From Oceanihabitans gracilariae (GTDB lineage Bacteria; Bacteroidota; Bacteroidia; Flavobacteriales; Flavobacteriaceae), in NCBI RefSeq assembly GCF_042684485.1, contig NZ_JBHULM010000007.1:124001-188000 (forward strand): 64,000 nucleotides of DNA. Reading direction: 5' to 3'. Every line of letters begins with the position of its first letter. Position 1 is the stretch's first letter. This document shows positions 25,226 to 33,737 of the stretch, in pieces. Both the position numbers and the translations under genes were made by a program. The notes below the pieces were generated by a model that was not told the origin of the DNA, did not search any database, and was given only the letters and a program-made list of their open reading frames with translations.

Positions 25226-26341
25226 ATGCAAACGAATAGATTATATTATATTTTCTCTTATATATTAGTATTAACGCTTTTGGTTAGTTCTTCAAGCATT
25301 TATGCACAAAAATCAGACAAGTTTGTTGTGGTTTTAGATGCAGGCCATGGAGGGCATGATCCTGGAAATCTAGGTAATGGTTATAAAGAAAAAAATATTG
25401 CTTTAAACATTGTGCTTGCTGTTGGTAAAGAATTAGAAAAAAATCCAGACATTAAAGTAATATATACACGTAAAACCGATGTGTTTTTAGAGTTGCGTGA
25501 ACGTGCTGCCATTGCTAACAATGCAGATGCAGATTTATTTGTTTCTGTGCATTGTAACTCTTTTAGTAATCAAGCACACGGAACAGAAACCTTTGTTCTA
25601 GGCTTACATGCTAGTGAAAGAAACTTTGAGGTTGCTAAAAAAGAAAACGAAGTTATTTATTTAGAGGAAAACTATGATGTGCACTATGAAGGTTTTGACC
25701 CTAAAGCGCCAGAGTCTTTAATAGGTCTTACTTTGTTGCAAGAATCGTATTTAGACCAAAGTATACAGCTAGCACAATTTGTAGAAACTAATTTTGTAAA
25801 CTCTTTAAAACGTAAAAGTAGAGGAGTAAAACAAGCAGGATTTTGGGTGTTACACAATACGTACATGCCAAGTATTCTTATTGAAACCGGTTTTTTAACC
25901 TATAAAAGTGAAGGTGCTTATTTAAACTCTAACAAAGGCCAAAAAGATATGGCTACAGCAATTAAAGACGCTATATTAAAATATAAAAAGACCTTAGACC
26001 AAAATGTTGGTGAGTTTGTTTTTACTCCTCAAGAAGAATACCCAAGTGTAACAGATGATAAAGAACAGATTATTAAAAATGTAGTTTTTAAGGTGCAAAT
26101 TGCTGCTAGTTCTAAAAAATTAGAACCTAAACCTTATAATTTTAAAGGTTTGTCTGATATTTCTAGAGAAAAAGTAGGAGGTCTTTATAAATATTTTTAT
26201 GGCTATACATCAGATTATACTAAGGCTAAACAACTACAAGCCAAAGCCAAAAGCAAAGGATATAACACTTGTTTTTTAGTCGCTTTTAAAGACGGAAAAA
26301 AAATAGCACTAGACCAAGCCTTAAAAACAAGTGCTAATTAG
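25226..26341 (+). CDS. N-acetylmuramoyl-L-alanine amidase with C-terminal SPOR-like domain
   Basis: The product has 371 residues. A signal peptide (residues 1-28, ending SIYAQ) precedes an Amidase_3 domain with zinc ligands in LDAGHGGHDPG (His41), KEKNIAL (Glu55) and FVSVHCNS (His109), and a catalytic Glu in ILIETGFLT. The C-terminal 80 residues (VFKVQIAASSKKLEPKPYNF, then AKAKSKGYNTCFLVAF) resemble a SPOR domain, which would target it to septal peptidoglycan. It probably acts in cell separation. It diverges from lptD; the two promoters must share 25,098-25,225. Confidence 0.92.
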   Translation: MQTNRLYYIFSYILVLTLLVSSSSIYAQKSDKFVVVLDAGHGGHDPGNLGNGYKEKNIALNIVLAVGKELEKNPDIKVIYTRKTDVFLELRERAAIANNADADLFVSVHCNSFSNQAHGTETFVLGLHASERNFEVAKKENEVIYLEENYDVHYEGFDPKAPESLIGLTLLQESYLDQSIQLAQFVETNFVNSLKRKSRGVKQAGFWVLHNTYMPSILIETGFLTYKSEGAYLNSNKGQKDMATAIKDAILKYKKTLDQNVGEFVFTPQEEYPSVTDDKEQIIKNVVFKVQIAASSKKLEPKPYNFKGLSDISREKVGGLYKYFYGYTSDYTKAKQLQAKAKSKGYNTCFLVAFKDGKKIALDQALKTSAN

Positions 26342-26396
26342 ATTCGTTCTTTGTAAATTTATTTCTAATTTTGTTTCATAACCAATCCAATTTACG

Positions 26397-27344
26397 TTGA
26401 AGTTATCCAGAGAAGTTAAAACTGCCATACTTGTTATTTTAGGAATTGTATTTCTTATAATAGGTATAAATTATTTGAAAGGAATAAACATCTTTCAATC
26501 TAAAAACGAATTCTATACAGAATTTGACTACAATGCGTTAACACCAGCATCTCCTGTTACCATAAAAGGAAATAATGTAGGAAAGATTAATGATATTAAA
26601 TATGATTTTGAAACTGGTAAAACACGAGTAGCTTTTACCATTGATAAAAATTTACAATTCTCAAAAGACAGTAAAATGCGTCTTTATGAATTAGGAATAA
26701 TGGGAGGAAATGGTATGGCTATCATTCCTGCTAAAGGAGGAACTCCTGCTAAAAATGGCGATTTTATAGCTTCTGAAGTAGAAGAAGGACTTGTTAAAAG
26801 TTTAACTTCTAACTTTTCAGGATTAAGTTCAGGACTAGACGAAACCTTAGAATCTGCAGATTCACTTTTAGTAAACCTAAATAAATTAGTAGAAGACGAT
26901 TCTGAGAAAGGATTAAAAAATGCAATAGGAGAATTAAACACTACTATAAAATCTTTTCAAACCTTATCGTATTCTTTCAACTCTTTAATTGCTAAAAACG
27001 ATGCTACACTAACTTCTATGCTTTCTAATTTTGATAAAGTAAGCAAAGATTTAGGAGCACTTACCGAAGATTTAAAAGATGTTGAAATTTCTAAAACCGT
27101 TAAAACCTTAGACCAAACCTTACTAGAGGTAAATACACTTTTAGCAGGTTTAGATCAAGGTGAAGGTACATTAGGTAAACTACTTACAGATGAAGAGTTG
27201 TATAATAACCTAGAAGTGGCATCACAACAATTACAAGAATTATTACAAGACTTTAAATTAAACCCAAGTAGATATATAAAAGTATCTGTTTTTGGTAAAA
27301 ACAATAAAGAAGGGTACATAAAACCAGAAGACGAAAGACAATAA
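26397..27344 (+). CDS. MlaD-family (MCE domain) lipid transport protein
   Basis: The product has 315 residues from a TTG start at 26,397. An N-terminal membrane helix (TAILVILGIVFLIIGINYL) is followed by the MCE domain (YTEFDYNALTPASPVTIKGN, VGKINDIKYDF, MRLYELGIMGGNGMAII). The rest is helical, with coiled-coil potential. It is an anchored periplasmic substrate-binding component for phospholipid or hydrophobic-compound transport. No MlaE or MlaF genes are adjacent here, as is usual when the genes are dispersed. It lies 56 bp after the amidase and 17 bp before the Fe-S gene, so co-transcription is likely. Confidence 0.88.
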   Translation: MKLSREVKTAILVILGIVFLIIGINYLKGINIFQSKNEFYTEFDYNALTPASPVTIKGNNVGKINDIKYDFETGKTRVAFTIDKNLQFSKDSKMRLYELGIMGGNGMAIIPAKGGTPAKNGDFIASEVEEGLVKSLTSNFSGLSSGLDETLESADSLLVNLNKLVEDDSEKGLKNAIGELNTTIKSFQTLSYSFNSLIAKNDATLTSMLSNFDKVSKDLGALTEDLKDVEISKTVKTLDQTLLEVNTLLAGLDQGEGTLGKLLTDEELYNNLEVASQQLQELLQDFKLNPSRYIKVSVFGKNNKEGYIKPEDERQ

Positions 27345-27360
27345 ACTAACTAACCATTAC

Positions 27361-28674
27361 ATGAACTACTTACCAAATATAATTTTTGCCATTGCGCTAC
27401 TTTTAGGCCTTGGTTATTTTGCTAAAAATGTAAAAAAACTAGTACGTAATATTAAATTAGGTCAAGATGTAGACGTCAGCGACAATACCTCGCAACGTTG
27501 GAAAAACATGATTAATATTGCCCTAGGTCAAAGTAAACTAGTAAAACGTCCTGTTTCCGGATTCTTACACGTAGTCGTTTATGTTGGTTTTATCATTATT
27601 AATATTGAAGTCTTAGAAATTATTATCGATGGCCTTTTTGGTACACATCGTATATTTTCTAGTATACTACCAACCTCTGTTTACGGATTTTTAATAGGAA
27701 CTTTTGAGGTTTTAGCCTTTTTAGTACTAGTAGCAGTTACTGTTTTCTGGATTAGAAGAAACGTAATCAAACTAGCACGTTTCTGGAAAGACGAAATGAA
27801 AGGTTGGCCAAAAAGTGACGGAAATATCATTCTGTATTTTGAAATGGTATTAATGACACTTTTCTTAGTCATGAACGCCACAGATGGTACTTTTCAAGAA
27901 ATGCAATCTGGAAACATCATTAGCCAATACATAGCACCAATATTTTCTGGTATGGCAGAAGGAACGGTTCACTTTATTGAAAGAGCAGCTTGGTGGTTAC
28001 ACATTGTAGGTATCTTAATATTCTTAAACTACTTATATTTTTCTAAGCATTTACATATTCTTTTAGCGTTTCCAAACACCTATTATGGTCGCGTAAATAA
28101 TAAAGGACAATTAAACAATTTAGAGTCTGTAACTGCAGAAGTGAAAATGATGATGGATCCAAACGCAGATCCATTTGCTGCAGCACCAGAAGGAGCAGAA
28201 GACGAAGTTCCTGCAAAGTTTGGAGCAAGTGATGTGCAAGATTTATCTTGGGTACAGTTGCTAAACGCATACACCTGTACAGAATGTGGTCGTTGTACCA
28301 GTGAGTGTCCTGCAAACCTAACAGGTAAAAAACTTTCGCCTAGAAAAATCATGATGGATACTAGAGATCGTCTAGAAGAAGTAGGTAAAAACATAGATGC
28401 TAATAATGGCGAGTTTAAAGACGATGGTAAACAATTATTAGGCGACTATATTACTAACGAAGAAATTTGGGCATGTACCAGTTGTAATGCCTGCGTAGAG
28501 GCTTGTCCTGTAAGCATCGATCCGTTATCTATTATTATAGAAATGCGTCGTTACTTGGTAATGGAGCAAAGTGCTGCACCAACAGAATTAAACAATATGA
28601 TGACCAATATTGAAAACAACGGAGCACCTTGGCCGTACAACCAACAAGACCGTTTAAACTGGAAAAACGAGTAA
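27361..28674 (+). CDS. Membrane (Fe-S)-binding oxidoreductase, heterodisulfide-reductase-like
   Basis: The product has 437 residues. About five membrane helices fill the N-terminal 240 residues, with histidines suited to haem ligation (GFLHVVVYVGF, WWLHIVGILI, KHLHILLAF). The cytoplasmic C-terminal part has two [4Fe-4S] motifs: CTECGRCTSECP and CTSCNACVEACP. This is the DsrK/HdrE-NarI-like layout that passes electrons between a quinone and a soluble partner. The following gene (28,800) carries CCG domains and is probably that partner. The physiological substrate is not known. Confidence 0.88.
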   Translation: MNYLPNIIFAIALLLGLGYFAKNVKKLVRNIKLGQDVDVSDNTSQRWKNMINIALGQSKLVKRPVSGFLHVVVYVGFIIINIEVLEIIIDGLFGTHRIFSSILPTSVYGFLIGTFEVLAFLVLVAVTVFWIRRNVIKLARFWKDEMKGWPKSDGNIILYFEMVLMTLFLVMNATDGTFQEMQSGNIISQYIAPIFSGMAEGTVHFIERAAWWLHIVGILIFLNYLYFSKHLHILLAFPNTYYGRVNNKGQLNNLESVTAEVKMMMDPNADPFAAAPEGAEDEVPAKFGASDVQDLSWVQLLNAYTCTECGRCTSECPANLTGKKLSPRKIMMDTRDRLEEVGKNIDANNGEFKDDGKQLLGDYITNEEIWACTSCNACVEACPVSIDPLSIIIEMRRYLVMEQSAAPTELNNMMTNIENNGAPWPYNQQDRLNWKNE

Positions 28675-28681
28675 AATAATT

Positions 28682-28762
28682 TGGGCGTTACCACAAGGGT
28701 CGCGCTTTCGGCAGTCGCTCTCTGCGAGGAGCTTCAACAAATGCCTCAATCGCTAACGCAGT
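28682..28762. repeat. REP-like GC-rich intergenic element
   Basis: About 80 bp run from GGGCGTTACCACAAGGGTCG to TCGCTAACGC. They are clearly richer in GC than the surroundings and have near-palindromic outer bases (GGGCGTTA / TAACGC). I have seen the same outline (GGGCGTTACC, GGGTCG, CTAACGC) between genes of other Flavobacteria. It separates the two Fe-S genes; a transcript attenuation role is possible but not shown. Confidence 0.55.
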
Positions 28763-28799
28763 TAAAAACTAAAAATTAAATTCCTAAAATAACAACATA

Positions 28800-29591
28800 A
28801 TGAGCGAACTACTTAACGTACCAACAATGGCAGAGTTTATGGCAGAAGGCAAACAACCAGACATTCTATTTTGGGTTGGTTCTGCAGGAAGTTATGATGA
28901 TAGAGCAAAAAAAATAACCAAAGCTTTTGTAAAAATATTAAACAAGGCAAATGTTAATTTTGCTGTTTTAGGAACCGAAGAAAGCTCAACAGGTGACGTA
29001 GCTAAAAGAGCAGGAAACGAATTCTTATTTCAAATGCAAGCCATGATGAATATAGAGTTGTTAAATGCTTACGAAGTAAAACGCATTGTAACCTGTGATC
29101 CGCATTCTTTTAACTGCTTAAAAAACGAATATCCAGGATTAGGTGGTGTGTATGATGTCATGCACCATACCCAATTTATAAAAGAACTAATTAGCTCTGG
29201 AAAACTAGATGTAAAAGAAAGCGACTATAAAGGCAAACAAATTACCTTTCATGATCCTTGTTATTTAGGTAGAGCAAATTCAGAATATGATGCGCCAAGA
29301 GAAGTGCTAAGTTCATTAAAAGCAAACTTAGTAGAAATGAAACGTAGCAAAGCAACAGCTTTATGTTGTGGAGCAGGAGGAGCGCAAATGTTTAAAGAGC
29401 CAGAAAAAGGAAATAAAGATATTAATGAACTTCGTACAGAAGATGCTTTAAAAACCAATCCAGAAATTATAGCAACTGCTTGTCCTTATTGCATGACCAT
29501 GATGTCAGATGGTGTAAAAGTAAAAGAAAAAGAAGCACAAATAAAAGTATTAGATATTGCAGAACTTATTGCTAGTTCTCAAAATTTATAA
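28800..29591 (+). CDS. CCG-domain (Fe-S)-binding protein, HdrB/LutA-like
   Basis: The product has 263 residues. Two CCG-type cysteine sets are visible: ITCDPHSFNCLKNEYPG with FHDPCYLGR, then ALCCGAGGAQMF with ATACPYCMTMM. These ligate a special [4Fe-4S] cluster in heterodisulfide reductase B, LutA/LldE and GlpC families. It is soluble, with no signal peptide. It is probably the cytoplasmic partner of the membrane protein at 27,361-28,674. The electron donor and substrate cannot be told from the sequence. Confidence 0.87.
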   Translation: MSELLNVPTMAEFMAEGKQPDILFWVGSAGSYDDRAKKITKAFVKILNKANVNFAVLGTEESSTGDVAKRAGNEFLFQMQAMMNIELLNAYEVKRIVTCDPHSFNCLKNEYPGLGGVYDVMHHTQFIKELISSGKLDVKESDYKGKQITFHDPCYLGRANSEYDAPREVLSSLKANLVEMKRSKATALCCGAGGAQMFKEPEKGNKDINELRTEDALKTNPEIIATACPYCMTMMSDGVKVKEKEAQIKVLDIAELIASSQNL

Positions 29592-29609
29592 TTCCTAAAA
29601 GGGGATAAC

Positions 29610-30230
29610 ATGAAAAAAACTATTCTATTTATTTCGTTCACTTTTGTAACGTTTTTTGCTAATGCACAAAGTGAAGAAGCAGATGCATTACTAGATAAAA
29701 TATCTATGGAAACTTGCGAGTGTGTAGAAAATAAAGGGCTAGACTATTCTAAAATTAGCAGTAGTAAATTAGAATTAGAATTTGGAATCTGTATAATGGA
29801 AAGTTATGCTAAAAATAAAAGGAAAGCAGAAAAGTATTTAGATGTTTCCTTAAATGATGACGCTTCATTAGAAAAATTTGGTGAAGATATTGGGTTTTTA
29901 ATGGTCAATAATTGCCCAGATGTAATTATGGCGCTTGCAGGAAATTATGCTGCAGATGAATTCGAAGAAACTAAAGACGACCTTACTTTAATAGGAAAAA
30001 TAATAAATATAGAAACAACCCAGTTTAATACCATCGAAATAAAAGACGATAGTAATAGAGTTCAGAAATTATTGTGGTTAGAATATTTTGAAGGTGAAGA
30101 ATTTTTGTCGAATTCAAAAGTGCTGAAAAAGAAAAATATGGAAGTGGTTTATATTGAAAAAGAATTATATGATCCTAAAATTAAAGAATACCGTAATTTT
30201 AAAATAATAAAAAAAATATCCGTATTATAA
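29610..30230 (+). CDS. Conserved secreted hypothetical protein
   Basis: The product has 206 residues. The signal peptide is MKKTILFISFTFVTFFANAQ. The N-terminal domain has spaced cysteines (METCECVENKG, FGICIMESY, NNCPDVIM) that may form disulfides. A C-terminal strand-rich part (IGKIINIETTQFNTIEIKDD, then EVVYIEKELYDPKI) resembles an OB-like barrel. The stop codon overlaps the next ATG by one base, so it is co-translated with the 30,230 gene. The function is unknown. Confidence 0.7.
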   Translation: MKKTILFISFTFVTFFANAQSEEADALLDKISMETCECVENKGLDYSKISSSKLELEFGICIMESYAKNKRKAEKYLDVSLNDDASLEKFGEDIGFLMVNNCPDVIMALAGNYAADEFEETKDDLTLIGKIINIETTQFNTIEIKDDSNRVQKLLWLEYFEGEEFLSNSKVLKKKNMEVVYIEKELYDPKIKEYRNFKIIKKISVL

Positions 30231-30715
30231 TGTTAGTAGACTTTAATACATTACCAGAAGAATCTCGCGTTTGGATCTACCAAGCAAACCGTTCTTTTAC
30301 AGAAAAAGAAATAGAAGAGATTTCTAATAAGCTAAATATTTTTATTGAAAACTGGGCAGCACATGGTAGTGATTTGCAAGCTGGATATAAAGTTGTTTAT
30401 AAGCGATTTATCGTTATTGGCTTAAACCAAGACATGAATCAAGCAACAGGGTGTTCTATAGATGCTTCTGTGCAATTTATTCAGCAATTAGAAAAAGATT
30501 ACAATGTAGATTTAATGGATAAAATGAATGTTTCTTACAAACAAGGAGAATTCATTGCTTATAAATCATTAACCGATTTCAGAAAAATGGCTAAAGATAA
30601 AGCGGTCTCAAAAAACACCATTGTCTTTAATAATTTAGTAAATACAGTAGCAGAATTTAATGAAAATTGGGAAGTTCCTGCTAGTGAGAGTTGGCATGGT
30701 AGATTTTTAAATTAG
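30230..30715 (+). CDS. Conserved Flavobacteria protein, often labelled 'ABC transporter ATPase'
   Basis: The product has 161 residues: MLVDFNTLPEESRVWIYQAN, then WAAHGSDLQAGYKVVYKRFI and CSIDASVQFIQQLE. Homologues are usually named ABC transporter ATPase, but I see no Walker A, signature or Walker B motif, so that name is not supported. It is a small soluble alpha/beta protein of unknown function. It overlaps the preceding gene by one base and is followed by serB after 22 bp. Confidence 0.75.
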   Translation: MLVDFNTLPEESRVWIYQANRSFTEKEIEEISNKLNIFIENWAAHGSDLQAGYKVVYKRFIVIGLNQDMNQATGCSIDASVQFIQQLEKDYNVDLMDKMNVSYKQGEFIAYKSLTDFRKMAKDKAVSKNTIVFNNLVNTVAEFNENWEVPASESWHGRFLN

Positions 30716-30737
30716 TAGCTAGTAATTATACATACAT

Positions 30738-31961
30738 ATGACTAACGAGATTTTTTTATTAAATATTTCTGGGCCAGATAAACCAGGATTAACTTCAAGT
30801 TTAACAGGTGTTTTAACAGATTATGGTGCTAAAATTCTAGATATAGGTCAAGCTAATATTCACGATACGCTTTCTTTAGGTTTCTTGTTTGAAATAGGAT
30901 CTAAAAAAAAATCTGCAGCAGTATTAAAAGACTTACTTTTTAAAGCTTATGAGCTTGGTGTAAAAGCTAAATTTACTCCAATTTCTTTAGAAGATTATGA
31001 AAACTGGGTGAACCTACAAGGTAAAGACCGTTATATCATTACTATTTTAGGAGAAAAACTTTCTGCAGAACAAATATCTCAAGTTACTAAAGTACTTTCA
31101 GATAAAAACCTAAATATTGATGCTATTAAAAGACTTACTGGTCGTATTTCGTTAGTAAAAGAAGATGAATATCCAAGAGCATCTATTCAATTGTCTATAA
31201 GAGGACAAATTGATAACAAAACCGAACTTACTGAAAAATTCATGCAAATATCACATGATTTAGATGTAGATATAGCTTTTCAAGAAGATAATATCTACAG
31301 ACGTAACAGACGTTTGGTGTGTTTTGATATGGATTCTACTTTAATTCAAACCGAAGTTATTGATGAACTTGCAGAACTTGCAGGAGTAGGAGAACAGGTA
31401 AAAGCCATAACAGAGTCTGCTATGCAAGGTGAGATTGATTTTAATGAAAGCTTTAAAAAACGTATGAAGCTTCTAGAAGGTTTAAGTGAAGAAGTATTAC
31501 AAGAAGTTGCTGTTAACTTACCAATTACCAAAGGTGCCAAAAGACTTATTGATACCTTAAAAAAATACGGATTTAAAACTGCTATTCTTTCTGGAGGATT
31601 CACTTATTTTGGTCATTTTTTACAAAAAGAATTAGGTATTGATTACGTATATGCTAATCAATTAGAAATTAAAGATGGTGTTTTAACAGGAGGATATCTT
31701 GGTGAAATTGTAGATGGAAACAAAAAAGCAGAATACCTTAAAGAAATAGCAAAAACCGAAGGTATCGATATCAGACAAACTATTGCTGTAGGTGATGGTG
31801 CTAATGATTTACCTATGCTAAGTCTAGCAGGTTTAGGTATTGCTTTTCATGCAAAACCCACTGTAAAAGACAATGCACAAAGTTCTATATCTAGTATTGG
31901 TTTAGATGGTGTTTTGTATCTTTTAGGCTACCATGACAGACATATTGATTTAATAGATTAG
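30738..31961 (+). CDS. serB: Phosphoserine phosphatase SerB
   Basis: The product has 407 residues. Two ACT-like domains fill the first 185 residues (LNISGPDKPGLTSSLTGVL, then RYIITILGEKLSAEQI). The HAD phosphatase has the nucleophile Asp197 and acid Asp199 in CFDMDSTLIQTE, SGGFTYF, and GDGANDLPML for Mg2+ binding. It makes L-serine from phosphoserine, the last step of serine synthesis. Length and domain order fit the long Bacteroidota form. It lies in the same direction as, and 22 bp after, the 30,230 gene. Confidence 0.95.
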   Translation: MTNEIFLLNISGPDKPGLTSSLTGVLTDYGAKILDIGQANIHDTLSLGFLFEIGSKKKSAAVLKDLLFKAYELGVKAKFTPISLEDYENWVNLQGKDRYIITILGEKLSAEQISQVTKVLSDKNLNIDAIKRLTGRISLVKEDEYPRASIQLSIRGQIDNKTELTEKFMQISHDLDVDIAFQEDNIYRRNRRLVCFDMDSTLIQTEVIDELAELAGVGEQVKAITESAMQGEIDFNESFKKRMKLLEGLSEEVLQEVAVNLPITKGAKRLIDTLKKYGFKTAILSGGFTYFGHFLQKELGIDYVYANQLEIKDGVLTGGYLGEIVDGNKKAEYLKEIAKTEGIDIRQTIAVGDGANDLPMLSLAGLGIAFHAKPTVKDNAQSSISSIGLDGVLYLLGYHDRHIDLID

Positions 31962-32039
31962 TATTTTTTATAGACTATGTAACTATTGTTACAAAACACG
32001 CCAATACTTTTTCCGTAATTTACATATTAAATTATTGCT

Positions 32040-32471
32040 ATGAAAAAGATACTAGGCTTAGCTTTTATACTGTTCTTTTCAGTATCTAGCTTTGCACAAG
32101 AATGGCTTACAAACTTTGATGAAGCCAAGGCTTTAGCCGCTCAAAACAACCAAAAAATAGTTTTAGTATTTCAAGGGTCAGATTGGTGTGCACCTTGTAT
32201 AAAATTAGATAAAGAGGTTTGGAGCACAACAGAATTTCAAAAACTTGCAGCCAATCATTTTGTAATGCTACAGGCAGATTTTCCAAAAAGAAAAGGAAAT
32301 AAGTTGTCTCCAGAATTACAAGCGCATAATAATAAACTAGCCGAAAAATATAATCCAAATGGTTACTTTCCATTTGTAGTTGTTTTAAACCATAAAGGGG
32401 AAGTGTTAGGTAATTTAGGTTACCAAAAAACCACTCCACAAAAATACTTTAACACATTAAATAGCTTTTGA
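32040..32471 (+). CDS. Periplasmic thioredoxin-family protein
   Basis: The product has 143 residues. The signal peptide MKKILGLAFILFFSVSSFAQ is followed by a thioredoxin-7-like fold with the active site SDWCAPCIKLD (Cys50, Cys53) and FPFVVVLNHKGEVLGNLGY. It would act as an exported disulfide reductase. The stop overlaps the TTG start of apbE. It is the first gene of a four-gene set (thioredoxin, ApbE, DUF4266, DUF3570). A plausible promoter (TTG at 31,986, TACTTTTT at 32,005) lies just upstream. Confidence 0.88.
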   Translation: MKKILGLAFILFFSVSSFAQEWLTNFDEAKALAAQNNQKIVLVFQGSDWCAPCIKLDKEVWSTTEFQKLAANHFVMLQADFPKRKGNKLSPELQAHNNKLAEKYNPNGYFPFVVVLNHKGEVLGNLGYQKTTPQKYFNTLNSF

Positions 32472-33457
32472 AAAAAACACTTTTCATATTAGCTTTTTTA
32501 GCATTTTATACTACTTTTTCGCAAGAAGTTTTTAATAGCACCATAAAATTAATGGGAAGTCGTTTTGATATTTCTGTGGTAGCAAATTCAAAAACAGAAG
32601 GTGATGCTTTTATTGCTACTGCAATTGAAGAAATTACAAGAATAGAAAAACTAATATCTTCTTGGGATGAAAATTCGCAAACCTCTTTAATAAATAGTCA
32701 AGCAGGAGTGAAGCCTGTAAAAGTAGATTTAGAATTGTTTCAGCTTATAGAGCGTGCTTTAAAAATCTCTAAATTAACTAGTGGAGCTTTTGATATTAGT
32801 TATGCGTCAATGGATAAAATTTGGAAGTTTGATGGTTCTATGACAAGCATGCCTTCTTCTGAAGCAATAAAAAAATCGGTTGAAAAAGTAAACTACCAAA
32901 ACATCATTTTAAATCCAAAAGAGCAAACGGTTTTTTTAAAACAAAAAGGAATGAAAATTGGCTTTGGTGCTATTGGTAAAGGCTATGCAGCAGATAAAGC
33001 AAAACGCTTATTGCAAAGTAAAGGAGTACAAGCCGGAATTATTAACGCATCTGGAGATTTAAATGCTTGGGGAAAACAACCTAATGATACAGATTGGATG
33101 GTTGCTATTGTAAATCCGTTAAACAAAGAAAAAGTGTTTTCTTGGCTTCCGGTTAATAATAGTGCTGTGGTTACTTCTGGTAATTATGAAAAATATGTAC
33201 GTTTTAATGGCGAATTGTATTCGCATATAATAGATCCTAGAACGGGTTACCCAAGTAAAGGTATTTTAAGTGTGTCTATTTTTACTACTTCTGCAGAACT
33301 AGCAGACGCATTAGCTACTTCTGTTTTTGTAATGGGAAAAGAAGTAGGATTAGATTTTATAAACCAACTTAAAGATGTAGAGTGTATTATAGTAGATGGT
33401 AATAACCAGATTATTACATCTAATAATATTGAACTAAAACAAAATACAAATGATTAA
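32468..33457 (+). CDS. apbE: FAD:protein FMN transferase ApbE
   Basis: The product has 329 residues from a TTG start overlapping the preceding stop. Signal peptide MKKTLFILAFLAFYTTFS. ApbE motifs: MGSRFDISVV at the start, GKGYAADKAKRLL, INASGDLNAWG, and SHIIDPRTGYPS near the Mg2+/FAD site. It attaches FMN to a Thr or Ser of an exported flavoprotein. No obvious acceptor motif is seen in the immediate neighbours, so the target is elsewhere or unconventional. The next gene starts 8 bp before its end. Confidence 0.92.
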   Translation: MKKTLFILAFLAFYTTFSQEVFNSTIKLMGSRFDISVVANSKTEGDAFIATAIEEITRIEKLISSWDENSQTSLINSQAGVKPVKVDLELFQLIERALKISKLTSGAFDISYASMDKIWKFDGSMTSMPSSEAIKKSVEKVNYQNIILNPKEQTVFLKQKGMKIGFGAIGKGYAADKAKRLLQSKGVQAGIINASGDLNAWGKQPNDTDWMVAIVNPLNKEKVFSWLPVNNSAVVTSGNYEKYVRFNGELYSHIIDPRTGYPSKGILSVSIFTTSAELADALATSVFVMGKEVGLDFINQLKDVECIIVDGNNQIITSNNIELKQNTND

Positions 33458-33662
33458 AAAAGTAGTAGTAATAGTCTTGATAGTTGTAACCTGTAGTTCT
33501 TGTGTTGCAGTAAAAGAATATGAAAAAGTGTATATAAATGATCCAGATATGAATTTAACGCAAAAAAAAGTAGATCGTTTTGAAACTAATTTTCAAGTAT
33601 ATCGTGAGGCTGCTTCAGGAGCCAATGGAGGTAAATCTGGAGGTGGTTGTGGTTGTAACTAA
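33450..33662 (+). CDS. DUF4266 small lipoprotein
   Basis: The product has 70 residues. Lipobox region MIKKVVVIVLIVVTCSSC with the likely lipidated Cys18. A conserved centre VYINDPDMNLTQKKVDRFE is followed by a Gly-rich tail ending GGKSGGGCGCN. The C-terminal Cys-Gly-Cys suggests metal or thiol chemistry, perhaps with the thioredoxin encoded two genes upstream. It overlaps apbE by 8 bp and precedes the DUF3570 gene. This gene order recurs in other Gram-negative genomes (family knowledge), but its function is not established. Confidence 0.88.
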   Translation: MIKKVVVIVLIVVTCSSCVAVKEYEKVYINDPDMNLTQKKVDRFETNFQVYREAASGANGGKSGGGCGCN

Positions 33663-33737
33663 TTGAAACAAGTTTTTGTTTTATAATAAGGTAAGTCGCA
33701 TTTATCTCATTGTAAAATGAGCTCTCATTATTTTAAA

